Below are positions 8,029-16,895 of a DNA stretch of 41,449 nucleotides, piece after piece. The first letter of the stretch is position 1. Each line of letters begins with the position of its first letter. The position numbers and the translations under genes were made by a program. Source of the stretch: Methanoregula sp. (GTDB taxonomy: Archaea > Halobacteriota > Methanomicrobia > Methanomicrobiales > Methanospirillaceae); the NCBI GenBank assembly GCA_030694985.1, contig JAUYTV010000038.1, forward strand, positions 1 to 41,449, given 5' to 3'. A model generated the notes under the pieces. It saw only the letters and a list, made by a program, of their open reading frames with translations. It was not told the origin of the DNA and ran no database searches.

Positions 8029-8042
8029 ATCCTGTAAACCCC

Positions 8043-8510
8043 TCAATCTTTTTTCTGCACCAGGATGGTCATGCGGGCATAAAAACCGAATTTCCGGTAG
8101 AACACCCACGCCTCCTCGTTGCCATCCCCAACCGATACCCGTTTCCTCCGGACACCGCAGGCATCCATGCTGTCAAGCGCCCGGGAAATCAGATTGGAAC
8201 CGATATGGTGCAAACGATAGTCAGGTTCTACAAAGATCGACTCGATCTCACCGGTATTGTCTGGGGAGATCGAACTCACACAATAGCCAACAAAACGGTC
8301 CGTAACCGGATCCCGGGCCAGATCAAGTCGTACGGTTCCGGTGGATGCGTTCTTCTCAAAGTATGCCTTCTGGTCCCCCAAGTTCATCTGTTCATAATGC
8401 AAGCGGAAGTGAGAAACCCGCTCGTGGTGGTGCTCATTGAGCTATACCCAGAGATGCCGGATCTTCTCAAGATCGTGTTCATCTGCAGTGATGTAATCTA
8501 CCCTGACCAT
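8043..8510 (-). pseudogene. GNAT acetyltransferase interrupted by an amber codon
   Basis: From ATG 8510 the frame reads a normal GNAT N terminus (ADEHDLEKIRHLWV), then TAG at 8442-8444. It continues without another stop to 8043, giving 155 residues in total, a usual GNAT length. Downstream of the TAG are the family's LNEHHHERVSHFR segment, the acetyl-CoA loop region (RLHHIGSNLISRAL) and the C-terminal FYRKFGF motif. A Gln or Lys is commonly found where the TAG sits, so a CAG-to-TAG change would explain it. If only the downstream part is translated, from TTG 8402, the first helices of the fold are lost. It is most simply a recent pseudogene or a sequencing error. Confidence 0.75.
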
Positions 8511-8810
8511 GGAGGAACCTTTACTAAAAATTATTGTGAAGTAATGGCATTATAAGCGTAGTGATCGGGATGGTATTTGTTCTAAAAAAATACCTGGCTC
8601 TTTTCATGGATCAACTCCCCCAAAAAAAAGGCACTTGTGCGGTCGGTTTTGTTGTCTTACGGCGTTGTGGTGAATGCCCCCCGTTCATATAAAACCTGGT
8701 AACGAAATCGCTGTGCAGTCGTGAGATTCGGGTAATAGAGTAAAAAAATGGCAATGGTGGTAGTACAGGCCATTTTCCAGCGGATTTTATTTTTTCACCG
8801 TGACACAAAG
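8511..8810. other. Intergenic region upstream of kup
   Basis: Around 300 bp with homopolymer A and T runs and no coding frame that I can support on either strand. A TATA-like CATATAAAA at 8686-8694 is present in addition to the better placed box at 8812. Confidence 0.5.
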
Positions 8811-8811
8811 C

Positions 8812-8818
8812 GTATATA
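8812..8818 (+). promoter_or_regulatory. TATA box of kup, probable leaderless transcript
   Basis: GTATATA is centred 26 nt upstream of the kup ATG at 8841. In archaea transcription starts about 25 nt after the TATA box. The mRNA should then begin at or next to the start codon, which fits the lack of any ribosome-binding site there. Confidence 0.55.
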
Positions 8819-8840
8819 GAATATTTGTTGATGCTGATTT

Positions 8841-10649
8841 ATGACAATTACCGGGTCCAGGATCATCAAATCCCTTGGACTGGTCTTTGGGGATGTTGGC
8901 ACCAGCCCCATCTACACCCTGGGGGCTATCCTTCTCTTTCTCCTTCCCACGGTAAAGAATGTACTTGGCATTCTCTCTTTAATCATCTGGTCGCTCTTCA
9001 TTGTCATCACCGTCCAGTACACCTGGCTTGCCATGCATCTCGGTGTCAAGGGAGAGGGAGGAACTATTGTCTTAAATGGAATCCTCACCTCGTATGTAAA
9101 AAATAACAGTCGTATGTTCTCTTTTGTCTCCCTGCTCACCATCATCGGGGTTGCCCTCTTTATGGGTGACGGGGTCATCACACCCGCCATCAGCATCCTA
9201 TCGGCCGTGGAGGGTATCCAGCTGATCCCGGGTTGTGAAGGGATAGGCAATGGATCGATTCTCCTGATCTCCGTTGCGATTGCCTGCGGGCTTTTCCTTA
9301 TCCAGAAGCGGGGAACCGAGCGGATTGCATGGGCGTTTGGCCCCATCATGCTGGTATGGTTTCTGGCTCTTGTGATCAGCGGCATTCTGTCGATCCTTTC
9401 AGCCCCTGAAGTCCTGCTCGCATTGAGTCCCTTGTCCGCGGTCTCGTTCCTCTGGGAAAATGGTTTTACTTCCTTTTTTGTTCTTTCGGCGGTTGTTCTC
9501 TGCGTGACTGGTGGTGAAGCCCTCTATGCGGATATGGGGCATCTGGGCAAGGAACCGATCATCAACGCATGGTATCTTGTCTTTCCAGCGCTCGTAATCA
9601 GCTATCTCGGGCAGAGTGCATTTGTGCTCACGAACCCGGAGGTTCATTCCGTGCTCTTCAATATGATCAAACATGAATCCGTGGTCTTTTTTGTGCCTTT
9701 CCTCATCCTGAGTATTGCAGCTACGGTCATTGCGTCCCAGGCAATGATCAGCGGGATGTTCTCAATTGTGTACCAGGGGATGACGACCCACCTCCTGCCC
9801 AAGTTGCGGATTGATTTCACCTCCCCGGATCTCCGCTCCCAGATTTACATCGACACGGTAAACTGGCTGCTGCTCTTTGCAGTCATTATCGTGATGGTGG
9901 AATTTGGCACTTCAGAGAACCTCGCATCAGCGTATGGGCTCGCTGTCACCGGGACCATGACCATATCTGCCATCTTAATGACGCTGATTTTCTTCCATAA
10001 AAACGATCTGCTGAAATTGGGGATCTCTCTCTTCCTGATCGGTGTAGACGGGGTGTTTTTGTTTTCGGCGCTCCTGAAGTTTCCCAGTGGGGCGTACTGG
10101 TCGATCTTTGTGGCAGCAATACCCCTGCTGATCATCCTGATCTTTACCAGAGGCCAGGAACGTCTCCATGCCGTATTGAAACCGGTTGAACTCGAGACAT
10201 TCCTTCCCGCGTTCCGGAAAAAATATACCTCGCTTAAGAAAATCGAAGGTACAGCAGTCTTTTTTACCCGGGATCCCCACCATCTCTCGTCCTATATTGA
10301 ACGGACGATGATCAAAGATGAGATCATCTTTGATGATAACATCCTGGTCTCGATCAAAATTTCGGATGCTCCCTTTGGCGTCACCACCGAATTCGATGAG
10401 GGTATTGTACCCGGCCTGCACTCGTTCCGGGTAACAACCGGCTACATGGAATTGATTAACCTGGAGAAGATTTTGCGTAAGTATGAGATCGATGAAACGG
10501 TGATCTTCTATGGGATTGAAAATATCATCAGCAGACAGGCGATCTGGATACTGTATGGTGCAATCAAACGGCTCACCCCCGATTTTGTCCAGTTCTACTC
10601 ACTGCCGGCAGATAAGATCCACGGTGTGATCTCCAGGGTGGAGATGTGA
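8841..10649 (+). CDS. kup: Kup/HAK-type potassium uptake transporter
   Basis: The 602-residue product is a KUP-family K+/H+ symporter. The signature GLVFGDVGTSPIYTLGA is at residues 13-29, and GVKGEGGTIVLNG and GDGVITPAISILSAVEGIQ follow within the membrane core. About 12 hydrophobic segments extend to roughly residue 445, and a C-terminal cytoplasmic domain of about 150 residues completes the protein. It imports potassium across the cytoplasmic membrane, probably for osmoadaptation. It stands alone and is preceded by a TATA box that predicts a leaderless mRNA. The length is close to that of bacterial Kup (about 620). Confidence 0.95.
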   Translation: MTITGSRIIKSLGLVFGDVGTSPIYTLGAILLFLLPTVKNVLGILSLIIWSLFIVITVQYTWLAMHLGVKGEGGTIVLNGILTSYVKNNSRMFSFVSLLTIIGVALFMGDGVITPAISILSAVEGIQLIPGCEGIGNGSILLISVAIACGLFLIQKRGTERIAWAFGPIMLVWFLALVISGILSILSAPEVLLALSPLSAVSFLWENGFTSFFVLSAVVLCVTGGEALYADMGHLGKEPIINAWYLVFPALVISYLGQSAFVLTNPEVHSVLFNMIKHESVVFFVPFLILSIAATVIASQAMISGMFSIVYQGMTTHLLPKLRIDFTSPDLRSQIYIDTVNWLLLFAVIIVMVEFGTSENLASAYGLAVTGTMTISAILMTLIFFHKNDLLKLGISLFLIGVDGVFLFSALLKFPSGAYWSIFVAAIPLLIILIFTRGQERLHAVLKPVELETFLPAFRKKYTSLKKIEGTAVFFTRDPHHLSSYIERTMIKDEIIFDDNILVSIKISDAPFGVTTEFDEGIVPGLHSFRVTTGYMELINLEKILRKYEIDETVIFYGIENIISRQAIWILYGAIKRLTPDFVQFYSLPADKIHGVISRVEM

Positions 10650-10712
10650 ACCGGGCATCGTTGAATTTTGACAGCATACCTTTCACCCGCCCGCGCTTGA
10701 TATGTTCAAACG

Positions 10713-10737
10713 GAGCAGTTAAACCCGCTCTTTTTTT
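10713..10737 (+). terminator. Possible terminator after kup
   Basis: A short GAGC...GCTC stem is followed by a run of seven T. The stem is weak, but T-tracts alone can end transcription in archaea. Confidence 0.3.
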
Positions 10738-10770
10738 ATGCCTGATGGGGTGCACTACCTATAAGGGAAG

Positions 10771-11408
10771 GTGACCGATCATAACCGGATATTTCGATAA
10801 GAGAGCTGTGATCTGGGACAAGGATCCCGGGCGTGTGCAGATGGCAAAGACGATTGCCGATGCAATGAAAAACGCCCTGGCCCCTGATGGGACAGAGCTG
10901 GTGATGGATTACGGTACCGGCACCGGGAACCTCGCACTGGGGATCGCTCCGTATGTAAGGCGGATAATCGCGGTTGATTCAGCAAAAGGCATGCTGCTGG
11001 TGCTCAAAGAAAAACTTGTAACCGTTGGCATCACCACTATCGAGCCGCGGGAATGGAGTATCGGTCAGGATACTGCAGACCTTCCCGTGTTTGACCTGAT
11101 CGTGAGTTCGATGACCATGCATCATGTCAGGGATACTGCAGCTGCGGCACGGACGTTTCATCAACTCCTGCAGCCCGGAGGGAGAATTGCGATTGCTGAT
11201 CTTGATTCCGATAACGGGGAGTTTCATAAAGCCCCCGGCATTGCAGAGCACAATGGCATTGACCGGAAAGATCTGCAACAGGTTTTTTTAGAAAGCCGGG
11301 TTTGATTCTGTCAGGTTTAGTCAGGCTGCCACGATCTACAAGACATCGTCCCACACGGGCAAGCCCCGGAATTTTACCATTTTCCTGATGACAGCAGAGC
11401 GGCGCTGA
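10771..11408 (+). pseudogene. Class I SAM-dependent methyltransferase with two +1 frameshifts
   Basis: Three frames together make one methyltransferase of about 211 residues. From GTG 10771 the first reads MTDHNRIF. An extra base at about 10795 then moves the reading frame, which continues DKRAVIWDKDPGR, the SAM loop DYGTGTGNLALG and VDSAKGML. Near 11292-11294 one extra A makes the frame end at TGA 11303-11305. Dropping that A restores LEAGFDSVRFSQA and a normal C terminus (NFTIFLMTAERR) up to TGA at 11408. A truncated product could start at GTG 10808. Both lesions are single-base insertions in otherwise well-conserved sequence, so this is either a young pseudogene or an assembly error. Confidence 0.8.
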
Positions 11409-12365
11409 ATTTTTTTTAATTACGGTCACCGGAACGATCAGTTCACCTGCGAAGCATAGTCTCCAGGTGTGAAAAAAAGTGGGTCTCTCCATTGAATGAT
11501 ATTCAAACCCACAAACCCATATCATAAACTTCCCGGTAGTTTATCGCCCCGTTTTTAGGAATTTTGCTGCTGTTTTATGTGAGCCTGTGCACATCGGAGG
11601 TCATCAAAGGTAGTTTTTTTTTTGTTCGGCTTTGCGATTTCTGGTTGGTTTTCGATCATTTTTTTTGGGTAGTTAAATTTCAGCACCTTACGGGACTTCT
11701 CGTAAGCCATATGAGTTGAACCGGTCTCATTGGATCACATATCGCCAACCCGTGAAAATATGAAAAAAATGAGCACTTACTGTGGAGAAAAAATCGCTCA
11801 CTTCTTAACGATTTTTTGATTTTGGCGATTCACCATGTGTTTTAGGAAATTCCGGTCAATTAATAGTATTAATATACCCCTTTTCTTCCAGTGGAGCGGG
11901 CGGCATATAAAGCCCCGATTGGCATGGCACGGGTTTATAAACGATAGTGAATGGTGGCTTTTTTCCATTATCCTGCTCCTTTCGCGCGGATAGGAAACCG
12001 TGCTGTACCCATTCTGTGAGTTGATCATTTAACGGTCACAGGTAAGCCCGGAATCGAAATCTAACTGATATGATGGCAGGTCTCCAGAAGAAATGAAGCT
12101 TCAACAACTATTGGGCATGAAAAGGCAGACAAACCACTGCTATGATCAGTGAAAGCATTTGTCCGGTAAAAACCCATTGGATTATCGTGCTGTTCGAATT
12201 GTTAATCTGCTGACACTTGATGTCTGGACCTGCCAGCTGATGAGTCCAACCAGTTCACCGCCATTCTCCCTGTCACCTGCTGGATATTCTGCTACTGGTT
12301 CCTGGCGTTGCAAAGAACAGGAATTGTATTTTTAGTCCATCTCTTTTAATGATAAAACCCCTCGA
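11409..12365. other. Long intergenic region, no supported gene
   Basis: About 950 bp, AT-rich in the middle with several T and A homopolymers (11610-11625, 11661-11668). On the minus strand at about 12170-12330 a stop-bounded frame of some 50 codons with protein-like composition (ENGGELVGLISWQ) is visible. It has no start codon, and I cannot assign it. Nothing else is recognised. Confidence 0.5.
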
Positions 12366-14180
12366 TCAAGTCATACGCAAGGTAAACCGGATTGCCGCGC
12401 CCGATTTACATTCCCCTGTAATCCTGTCATCTGCCCAGACCGTACCCCCATAACTTTCGACGAGCATCTTGACAATATGAAGGCCGAGCCCGTAACTGCC
12501 TCGCGTCTTTTTGTCCTGTGCAAACCGATCAAAGACCAGTGGTTTTTGGGCATCGGAAATTCCCGGTCCGTTATCACTGACTGAAATTTCCAGCAGGCCC
12601 TGAGTTGTATCCCGGGCACTAACCATTATCTCGGTTTTTTCCCCCCCGAATTTTATACTGTTGGAGAAGAGGTTGTCAAAGACTACGCCCAACATTTCAT
12701 TAGCAAGTACTTTCCTGTTACAGTGTTCCATAATGATATTTACGCCCGTGCGGGATTCCATTTCCTTTTTTATGATTGACGCAAGGTCCACACTCCCGAC
12801 ATCAGCAGGATTCTTGTAGATGCGGCTGATGGTTTCGATGTTCCTTATTACATCATCACTCCTCTTTGCTAGCCCAATTATTTTATCAGCCAACTGTTGT
12901 TCTTTTTTTCCTGCGGAAGTCCGGACCAGTTCTGCGTATCCCCGTAGTCCCATAATGGCATTGAGGATTTCATAGGTGATGGCATCAAGATATATATCGA
13001 GATAGAGGTTTGCCTTCCGGTTCAACTCCTCGAGATCCCGGTTACGTTTGTCAAGTTCCTGCCGTGCATCTGTCAGATCGTCCCGTTGCTGTTCGATCTC
13101 TTCGATCAATTCATGCATCTCATTCCGCTGGCGCTGGATCTGATCAAGCATATCGTTAAGGGAGCGGGTGAGTGAGATCACCTCATCATCTCCTGTTTCT
13201 TGCATTCGCCGGGAAAGATCCCCGGATTCACTTATGGATTTCATACCAGAATCGAGATCACTTAGTGGTGCAAGTACAAAGCGCTGGAGGAGAAGCTGAA
13301 CTGCCAGAAGGAAAATGATACTGAGGAGAATGATGATGCCTGCCACGATCGCAATGGAATTTTTGACCTGCTGGTACACGGGGCGAGTGGTCGTAATGGT
13401 AAGTAACAGGAAGGTCGGCTTGTTTTCGATCCCATTAATGATGGCATAACCGTCCAGCTGGTCGTCACTGGAAGGGAGGACAATGATTGCCCCGCCTTTT
13501 GCGGCTTTAAATTCCTGCACGGACAGGGTTTCTTCGCCCGGTTTTGGTGTGTAAGGAATGAGAGCTCCGTCAAGCTGCAGCCTCTGGTTGATGTTGTTTA
13601 TTCTTGTTGTATCAAGGAGCCGGGCCATGACAAGGGTTCCTTTTTTGAGATCCGATCGGTTCCCGTACACTATCGGGTAGGCGGCAAGGATGACCGGATC
13701 GTTGCTGATGGAAGAGATCCCCCTCCTACCGGAAATACTTCCCGACACTCCTTCAATAATAATACTATCACGAACTATGGTATCGAGTCCTTCAGGAACT
13801 GACAGAATAGTTTCCCCGTCATTGGTAATCGTTTCGGAAAAAATACGGTACCCGCTGGCATTGTAGATCATAATATAATCGATATCAAGGTTTTTCATAG
13901 AGAGCGGCTGGAAGAATAGCGATGGATCCTGCATACTGTCGGGTTCTGAAAAAACCATTGCGGTTTCATCGCGGAGAGCCCAGTCACTGCAGGTGACAGC
14001 AACATTTTCTATCTCGTGGTTGATCTGGGATATAAAACGCTGGGCATGGGAGGTTGTCTCCTGCTTCTCAATGATACCAAATGACTGCAGGATCACTGAC
14101 TGGGTTATAATACTCAGCAGGATGAGGAAAATCACCAGAGTGGCAACAAGGATAAGTCGTGAACGGGTCCGTATTTTCAT
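12366..14180 (-). CDS. CHASE4-HAMP histidine-kinase-like sensor lacking the H-box His
   Basis: The 604-residue membrane sensor has TM1 at about 10-33 and an extracellular CHASE4-type domain at about 45-265. TM2 is at 275-297, followed by HAMP at 298-350 and a coiled coil at 350-390. The dimerisation helix reads LDAITYEILNAIMGLRGYAE at 398-417. The HATPase domain has an N box (NLFSNSIKF), a G1 box (DNGPGI) and a G2 box (GSYGLGLHI). In the helix the phosphoacceptor His is replaced by Tyr403 and the following Asp by Glu, while the ATP-binding boxes are intact. Autophosphorylation on His is thus not expected. It may signal allosterically, or phosphorylate elsewhere. Confidence 0.85.
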   Translation of the reverse strand: MKIRTRSRLILVATLVIFLILLSIITQSVILQSFGIIEKQETTSHAQRFISQINHEIENVAVTCSDWALRDETAMVFSEPDSMQDPSLFFQPLSMKNLDIDYIMIYNASGYRIFSETITNDGETILSVPEGLDTIVRDSIIIEGVSGSISGRRGISSISNDPVILAAYPIVYGNRSDLKKGTLVMARLLDTTRINNINQRLQLDGALIPYTPKPGEETLSVQEFKAAKGGAIIVLPSSDDQLDGYAIINGIENKPTFLLLTITTTRPVYQQVKNSIAIVAGIIILLSIIFLLAVQLLLQRFVLAPLSDLDSGMKSISESGDLSRRMQETGDDEVISLTRSLNDMLDQIQRQRNEMHELIEEIEQQRDDLTDARQELDKRNRDLEELNRKANLYLDIYLDAITYEILNAIMGLRGYAELVRTSAGKKEQQLADKIIGLAKRSDDVIRNIETISRIYKNPADVGSVDLASIIKKEMESRTGVNIIMEHCNRKVLANEMLGVVFDNLFSNSIKFGGEKTEIMVSARDTTQGLLEISVSDNGPGISDAQKPLVFDRFAQDKKTRGSYGLGLHIVKMLVESYGGTVWADDRITGECKSGAAIRFTLRMT

Positions 14181-14247
14181 TGAGAAAACTCTTGTATAGT
14201 ATTTATCTGAAATTGCATATCATATCTTTCGCCATAATATCAATATA

Positions 14248-14255
14248 ACTATAGT
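14248..14255. promoter_or_regulatory. ACTATAGT palindrome, 68 bp upstream of the CHASE4 kinase
   Basis: Perfect 8-bp palindrome, one of four copies in the window, all in intergenic DNA (also 19480, 29177 and 32315). It could be an operator. Significance is untested. Confidence 0.3.
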
Positions 14256-14594
14256 GTTGTTTCGGGTTCATAATGAATAAAAAAACGGAACTGGTTTTTT
14301 TGGTAGAATTATTATTGCCATTCCTTGTTGATCCACAAAAAAAACGCCACTCAAATTTTGATCCACCTTAAAGATGAGTCTACCCAATACTGAGATCAAG
14401 TAAGTTTTGATGTGAGGTGAAGAAATTATTCTGTATCTTGTTCATTACGATGGCCGGATCTTGTGTTGGCCCAAGTTATGATCCATGTGACCGCTCAGCA
14501 GGTTGGGGGATTATTACCTTGGGTGAAATGATCACGTCTCCCCATTTATCCTTCATCGGAGACCTCTGGAATCAGGGGGTATGTGTTATGAGAG

Positions 14595-14728
14595 AAAACA
14601 AGCCCAAATCGGGCTCTGTTTGCCGGTTTCCGGTCCGGAAACCCCATCGAAAAACCCCTGGTTGCAGAATGTGAAAATAAGTGCCTGAATCTCGCCCATT
14701 TTGCCAAAATACGGCTATATTTGGCTTT
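14595..14728. repeat. Dispersed intergenic repeat, copy A
   Basis: It starts with AAAACAAGCCCAAATCGGGCT, whose inner part is an inverted repeat, and ends near GGCTTT. It aligns over 134 positions with 31049-31182. The two copies have the same total length, with conserved ends and a middle CCCATTT block. The interior is diverged. Confidence 0.5.
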
Positions 14729-14930
14729 AAAAAGGAGGGTCGCCAAGGCCCTTTAAATCGCGGTTTGTTTTTCCCGGTGTGTTACCTGTTTGAGGGGAGA
14801 TCTGCCCTAAAAAGGGTCGTTATCGAGGTCGGTTTTTCCGGGGGTCCGGATAAATGCCATCTGGTCAACAAGTTAGTCCTCTATTAAGAGAACCGCCAGT
14901 TCTTTTTCGTCCTCGACTTATCCTTGTTCT

Positions 14931-15344
14931 TCATTCAGCTACTTCACTCAACGTCCAGTACATACACATTGCCCGGATCACTTCCATAAACTGCTGGTAA
15001 TCAACGGGTTTGATCATATACCCGGCAACACCCAGATCATAGGACTGGATTTTGTCGTATTCCTCCCGTGATGTGGTTAGGATGACAATAGGGATCCTCT
15101 TTATTGCCTCATCTTTTTTCATAATCGAAAGAAATTCAATCCCACCCATCTTGGGCATGTTGAGGTCAAGGAGAATGATTGTCGGTCTCGGTTTTTCCTT
15201 ATCAGCGAGAAATTCAAGTGCCTCAACGCCATTTTCGACATGATACAAGGGGTTCGTAACATTGATATCCTTAAGTGCCCGTTTGACGGACATCATATCA
15301 ACCATATCATCTTCAACGAGAAGAATCGATTTTAGTGCTGTCAT
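14931..15344 (-). CDS. Rcp1-like single-domain response regulator
   Basis: The 137-residue receiver domain has all key residues. The acidic pair is E11-D12-D13, the phosphoacceptor D60 sits in LLDLNMPKMGG, and T90/T91 and K112 (MIKPV) complete the site. The form with an extended loop after the acidic pair resembles Rcp1 of phytochrome pathways and the receivers that accompany PAS kinases in methanogens. There is no output domain, so it probably acts as a diffusible phosphorelay or binding partner. Its ATG overlaps, as ATGA, the stop codon of a kinase remnant, so it once followed a kinase gene directly. Confidence 0.9.
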   Translation of the reverse strand: MTALKSILLVEDDMVDMMSVKRALKDINVTNPLYHVENGVEALEFLADKEKPRPTIILLDLNMPKMGGIEFLSIMKKDEAIKRIPIVILTTSREEYDKIQSYDLGVAGYMIKPVDYQQFMEVIRAMCMYWTLSEVAE

Positions 15345-15457
15345 GTATTACAACCTCCACTACCCTCAACTTGTGCTGTACCTTGAATGGGAATGGTGAA
15401 ATAAAAATTACTGCCCTTTCCAAGTTCAGATTCGATCCAGATCATTCCATCACGCAT
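15341..15457 (-). pseudogene. 3' remnant of a lost histidine kinase gene
   Basis: A frame between the PAS kinase stop and the receiver gene encodes the typical last strands of a histidine-kinase ATPase domain: GMIWIESELGKGSNFYFTIP, then a short Ser/Gly tail. It ends at TGA 15341-15343, overlapping the receiver ATG. Nothing of the rest of that kinase precedes it. The simplest reading is that the kinase originally coupled to the receiver was lost or recombined, leaving about 38 codons. The neighbouring PAS kinase, which stops at 15459, has its own complete C terminus in a different frame. Confidence 0.75.
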
Positions 15458-15458
15458 C

Positions 15459-16895
15459 TCACACCTTCTCCTTCTGCACATCGGAAAAACGGTACGCTTC
15501 TTTCGGCAATACCATCTCGAACCGTGCCCCCCCTCCCGGCTCACCCGTTTCATGGATATTTATACCCGTGATGGAGAGTATCTCCCGGGATAAGGCTAAA
15601 CCCATCCCGGTGTTCTTGCCAAAACCACGATCAAAGATTCGCTCCTTCTCACCAGCAACAACCCCCTCGCCATCATCTTCACACACGAGGATCTGATCGC
15701 CATTTCGTTCCGTAAACGAAAAGCGGATGGATGAGATCTTCCCGCCATATCGCACCGCATTATCCATCAGGTTATAAAAGACCTTGACAACCAGCGGGTC
15801 GGCAAACACTTCGGCACCAACAGGGAGATCATTTTTTACCGTGACCTGTCCGAGTGTGGCTTGCTTTACCGCAGTGTCTAAAAGTGTGCGGCAGTTCTGC
15901 CAGATAGGGGCATTGACCCCAATCTTCTCATATTCCCCGGTGAACTGGATCATGGCAGAGATCCGCTGCGCAGAGGTTGAAACCGTCTGGAAATATGCAT
16001 CGAGCGTAGGATCATGCTCCTTACTTTCCAGCATATCCATATATCCTAAAATCACTGTCAGCTGATTATTGATGTCGTGCCGGGTGATGCTGGAAAGCAG
16101 AGAAAGTTTCTTATTCGCCGCAGCGAGTGACATTGAAAACATCCTGAGTTCCTGCCCATGGTGCTCCATCTCTTTTTCGAGTTCTTTTTGTTCAGTGATA
16201 TCTGATGAGATAACCGTAACTGCGATCACCTCATTCACCTCCGGATCAATGACCGGGCTGAGTTTCCGTAAGTAATGCCGGCCTTTATGCTCGTACTCAT
16301 CCTGCACCGGGTTTTTTGACGCAAGTATCCGGGCCACATGTCCTGTAAAGATTGCGCTCTCCTCCTGCGAGTGGAAATCTGAAAAGCGTTTCCCTTCATA
16401 CATCCATGGCGAAAGACCACGGCGGGAAAGGTGCCGGGCATTGATCAGGAGATATCGGCAGTCGGGATCAACGGTGTAAATCGAGTCTTCGACCGATTCG
16501 ACAAATGAACGGTACTGCATCTCAGACTGCCGCAGTTTCTCCTCCGCTTCCTGCTGGTGACGGAGTGCAATTATGGTCTTCTGATGCTCAAGGTAGGAGG
16601 ACCGAAGCGGAAAATAGATGATGATTATTGAAATGACACTGGTAAAAACAATAGTGACTGCATGTGATTCCCATATCGTGATTGAGGGATTGAGCATCTG
16701 CTTTGCCAGCTCGTACACGAACATAATGACGAGCATTGAGAGAAAAACCAGAATAAGCGAAGGATACAATGCTTTGATTTCATTCATTCCTGACATGGGA
16801 TTTTGTAGTTCCTTTACTGGCTTTTTAGATAAAAATTGATCGTGTTCTTCTGACAGGGGAGAAGATATTCTGGTTTCACAGTCCAGCATCATCAC
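15459..16895 (-). CDS. Membrane-bound PAS histidine kinase
   Basis: The 478-residue kinase has two membrane segments (about 46-66 and 79-97), so its sensor part is mostly cytoplasmic. It carries a PAS domain at about 127-235, a coiled coil, and a dimerisation helix with the phosphoacceptor H273 in SITRHDINNQLTVILGY. The ATPase domain has the N box NLMDNAVRY, then DDGEGV, and the GMGLALS lid. The HDINNQL version of the H box is characteristic of methanogen kinases. It begins 4 nt inside the preceding REC-PAS gene (ATGA overlap), so the two are one transcript. Partner receivers could be that protein or the single-domain receiver downstream. Confidence 0.9.
   Translation of the reverse strand: MMMLDCETRISSPLSEEHDQFLSKKPVKELQNPMSGMNEIKALYPSLILVFLSMLVIMFVYELAKQMLNPSITIWESHAVTIVFTSVISIIIIYFPLRSSYLEHQKTIIALRHQQEAEEKLRQSEMQYRSFVESVEDSIYTVDPDCRYLLINARHLSRRGLSPWMYEGKRFSDFHSQEESAIFTGHVARILASKNPVQDEYEHKGRHYLRKLSPVIDPEVNEVIAVTVISSDITEQKELEKEMEHHGQELRMFSMSLAAANKKLSLLSSITRHDINNQLTVILGYMDMLESKEHDPTLDAYFQTVSTSAQRISAMIQFTGEYEKIGVNAPIWQNCRTLLDTAVKQATLGQVTVKNDLPVGAEVFADPLVVKVFYNLMDNAVRYGGKISSIRFSFTERNGDQILVCEDDGEGVVAGEKERIFDRGFGKNTGMGLALSREILSITGINIHETGEPGGGARFEMVLPKEAYRFSDVQKEKV

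Larger units (their letters stand above)
14181..14930. other. Intergenic region between two signalling genes
   Basis: About 750 bp. It holds an ACTATAGT palindrome (14248-14255) near the kinase promoter and a 134-bp dispersed repeat (14595-14728). An 85-codon plus-strand frame from GTG 14417 is open but lacks convincing protein features. No gene is called. Confidence 0.5.

Noticed and set aside
11798-12028. 76-codon minus-strand frame
   Set aside because: Composition is not protein-like and the region is otherwise non-coding.
12170-12335. Stop-bounded minus-strand frame of about 50 codons with plausible composition
   Set aside because: It has no start codon and no recognisable family, so it is only mentioned under the intergenic region.
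14417-14674. 85-codon plus-strand frame with a lipoprotein-like beginning
   Set aside because: The GTG start overlaps its own supposed ribosome site. The second half runs through the dispersed repeat at 14595, and no domain is visible.
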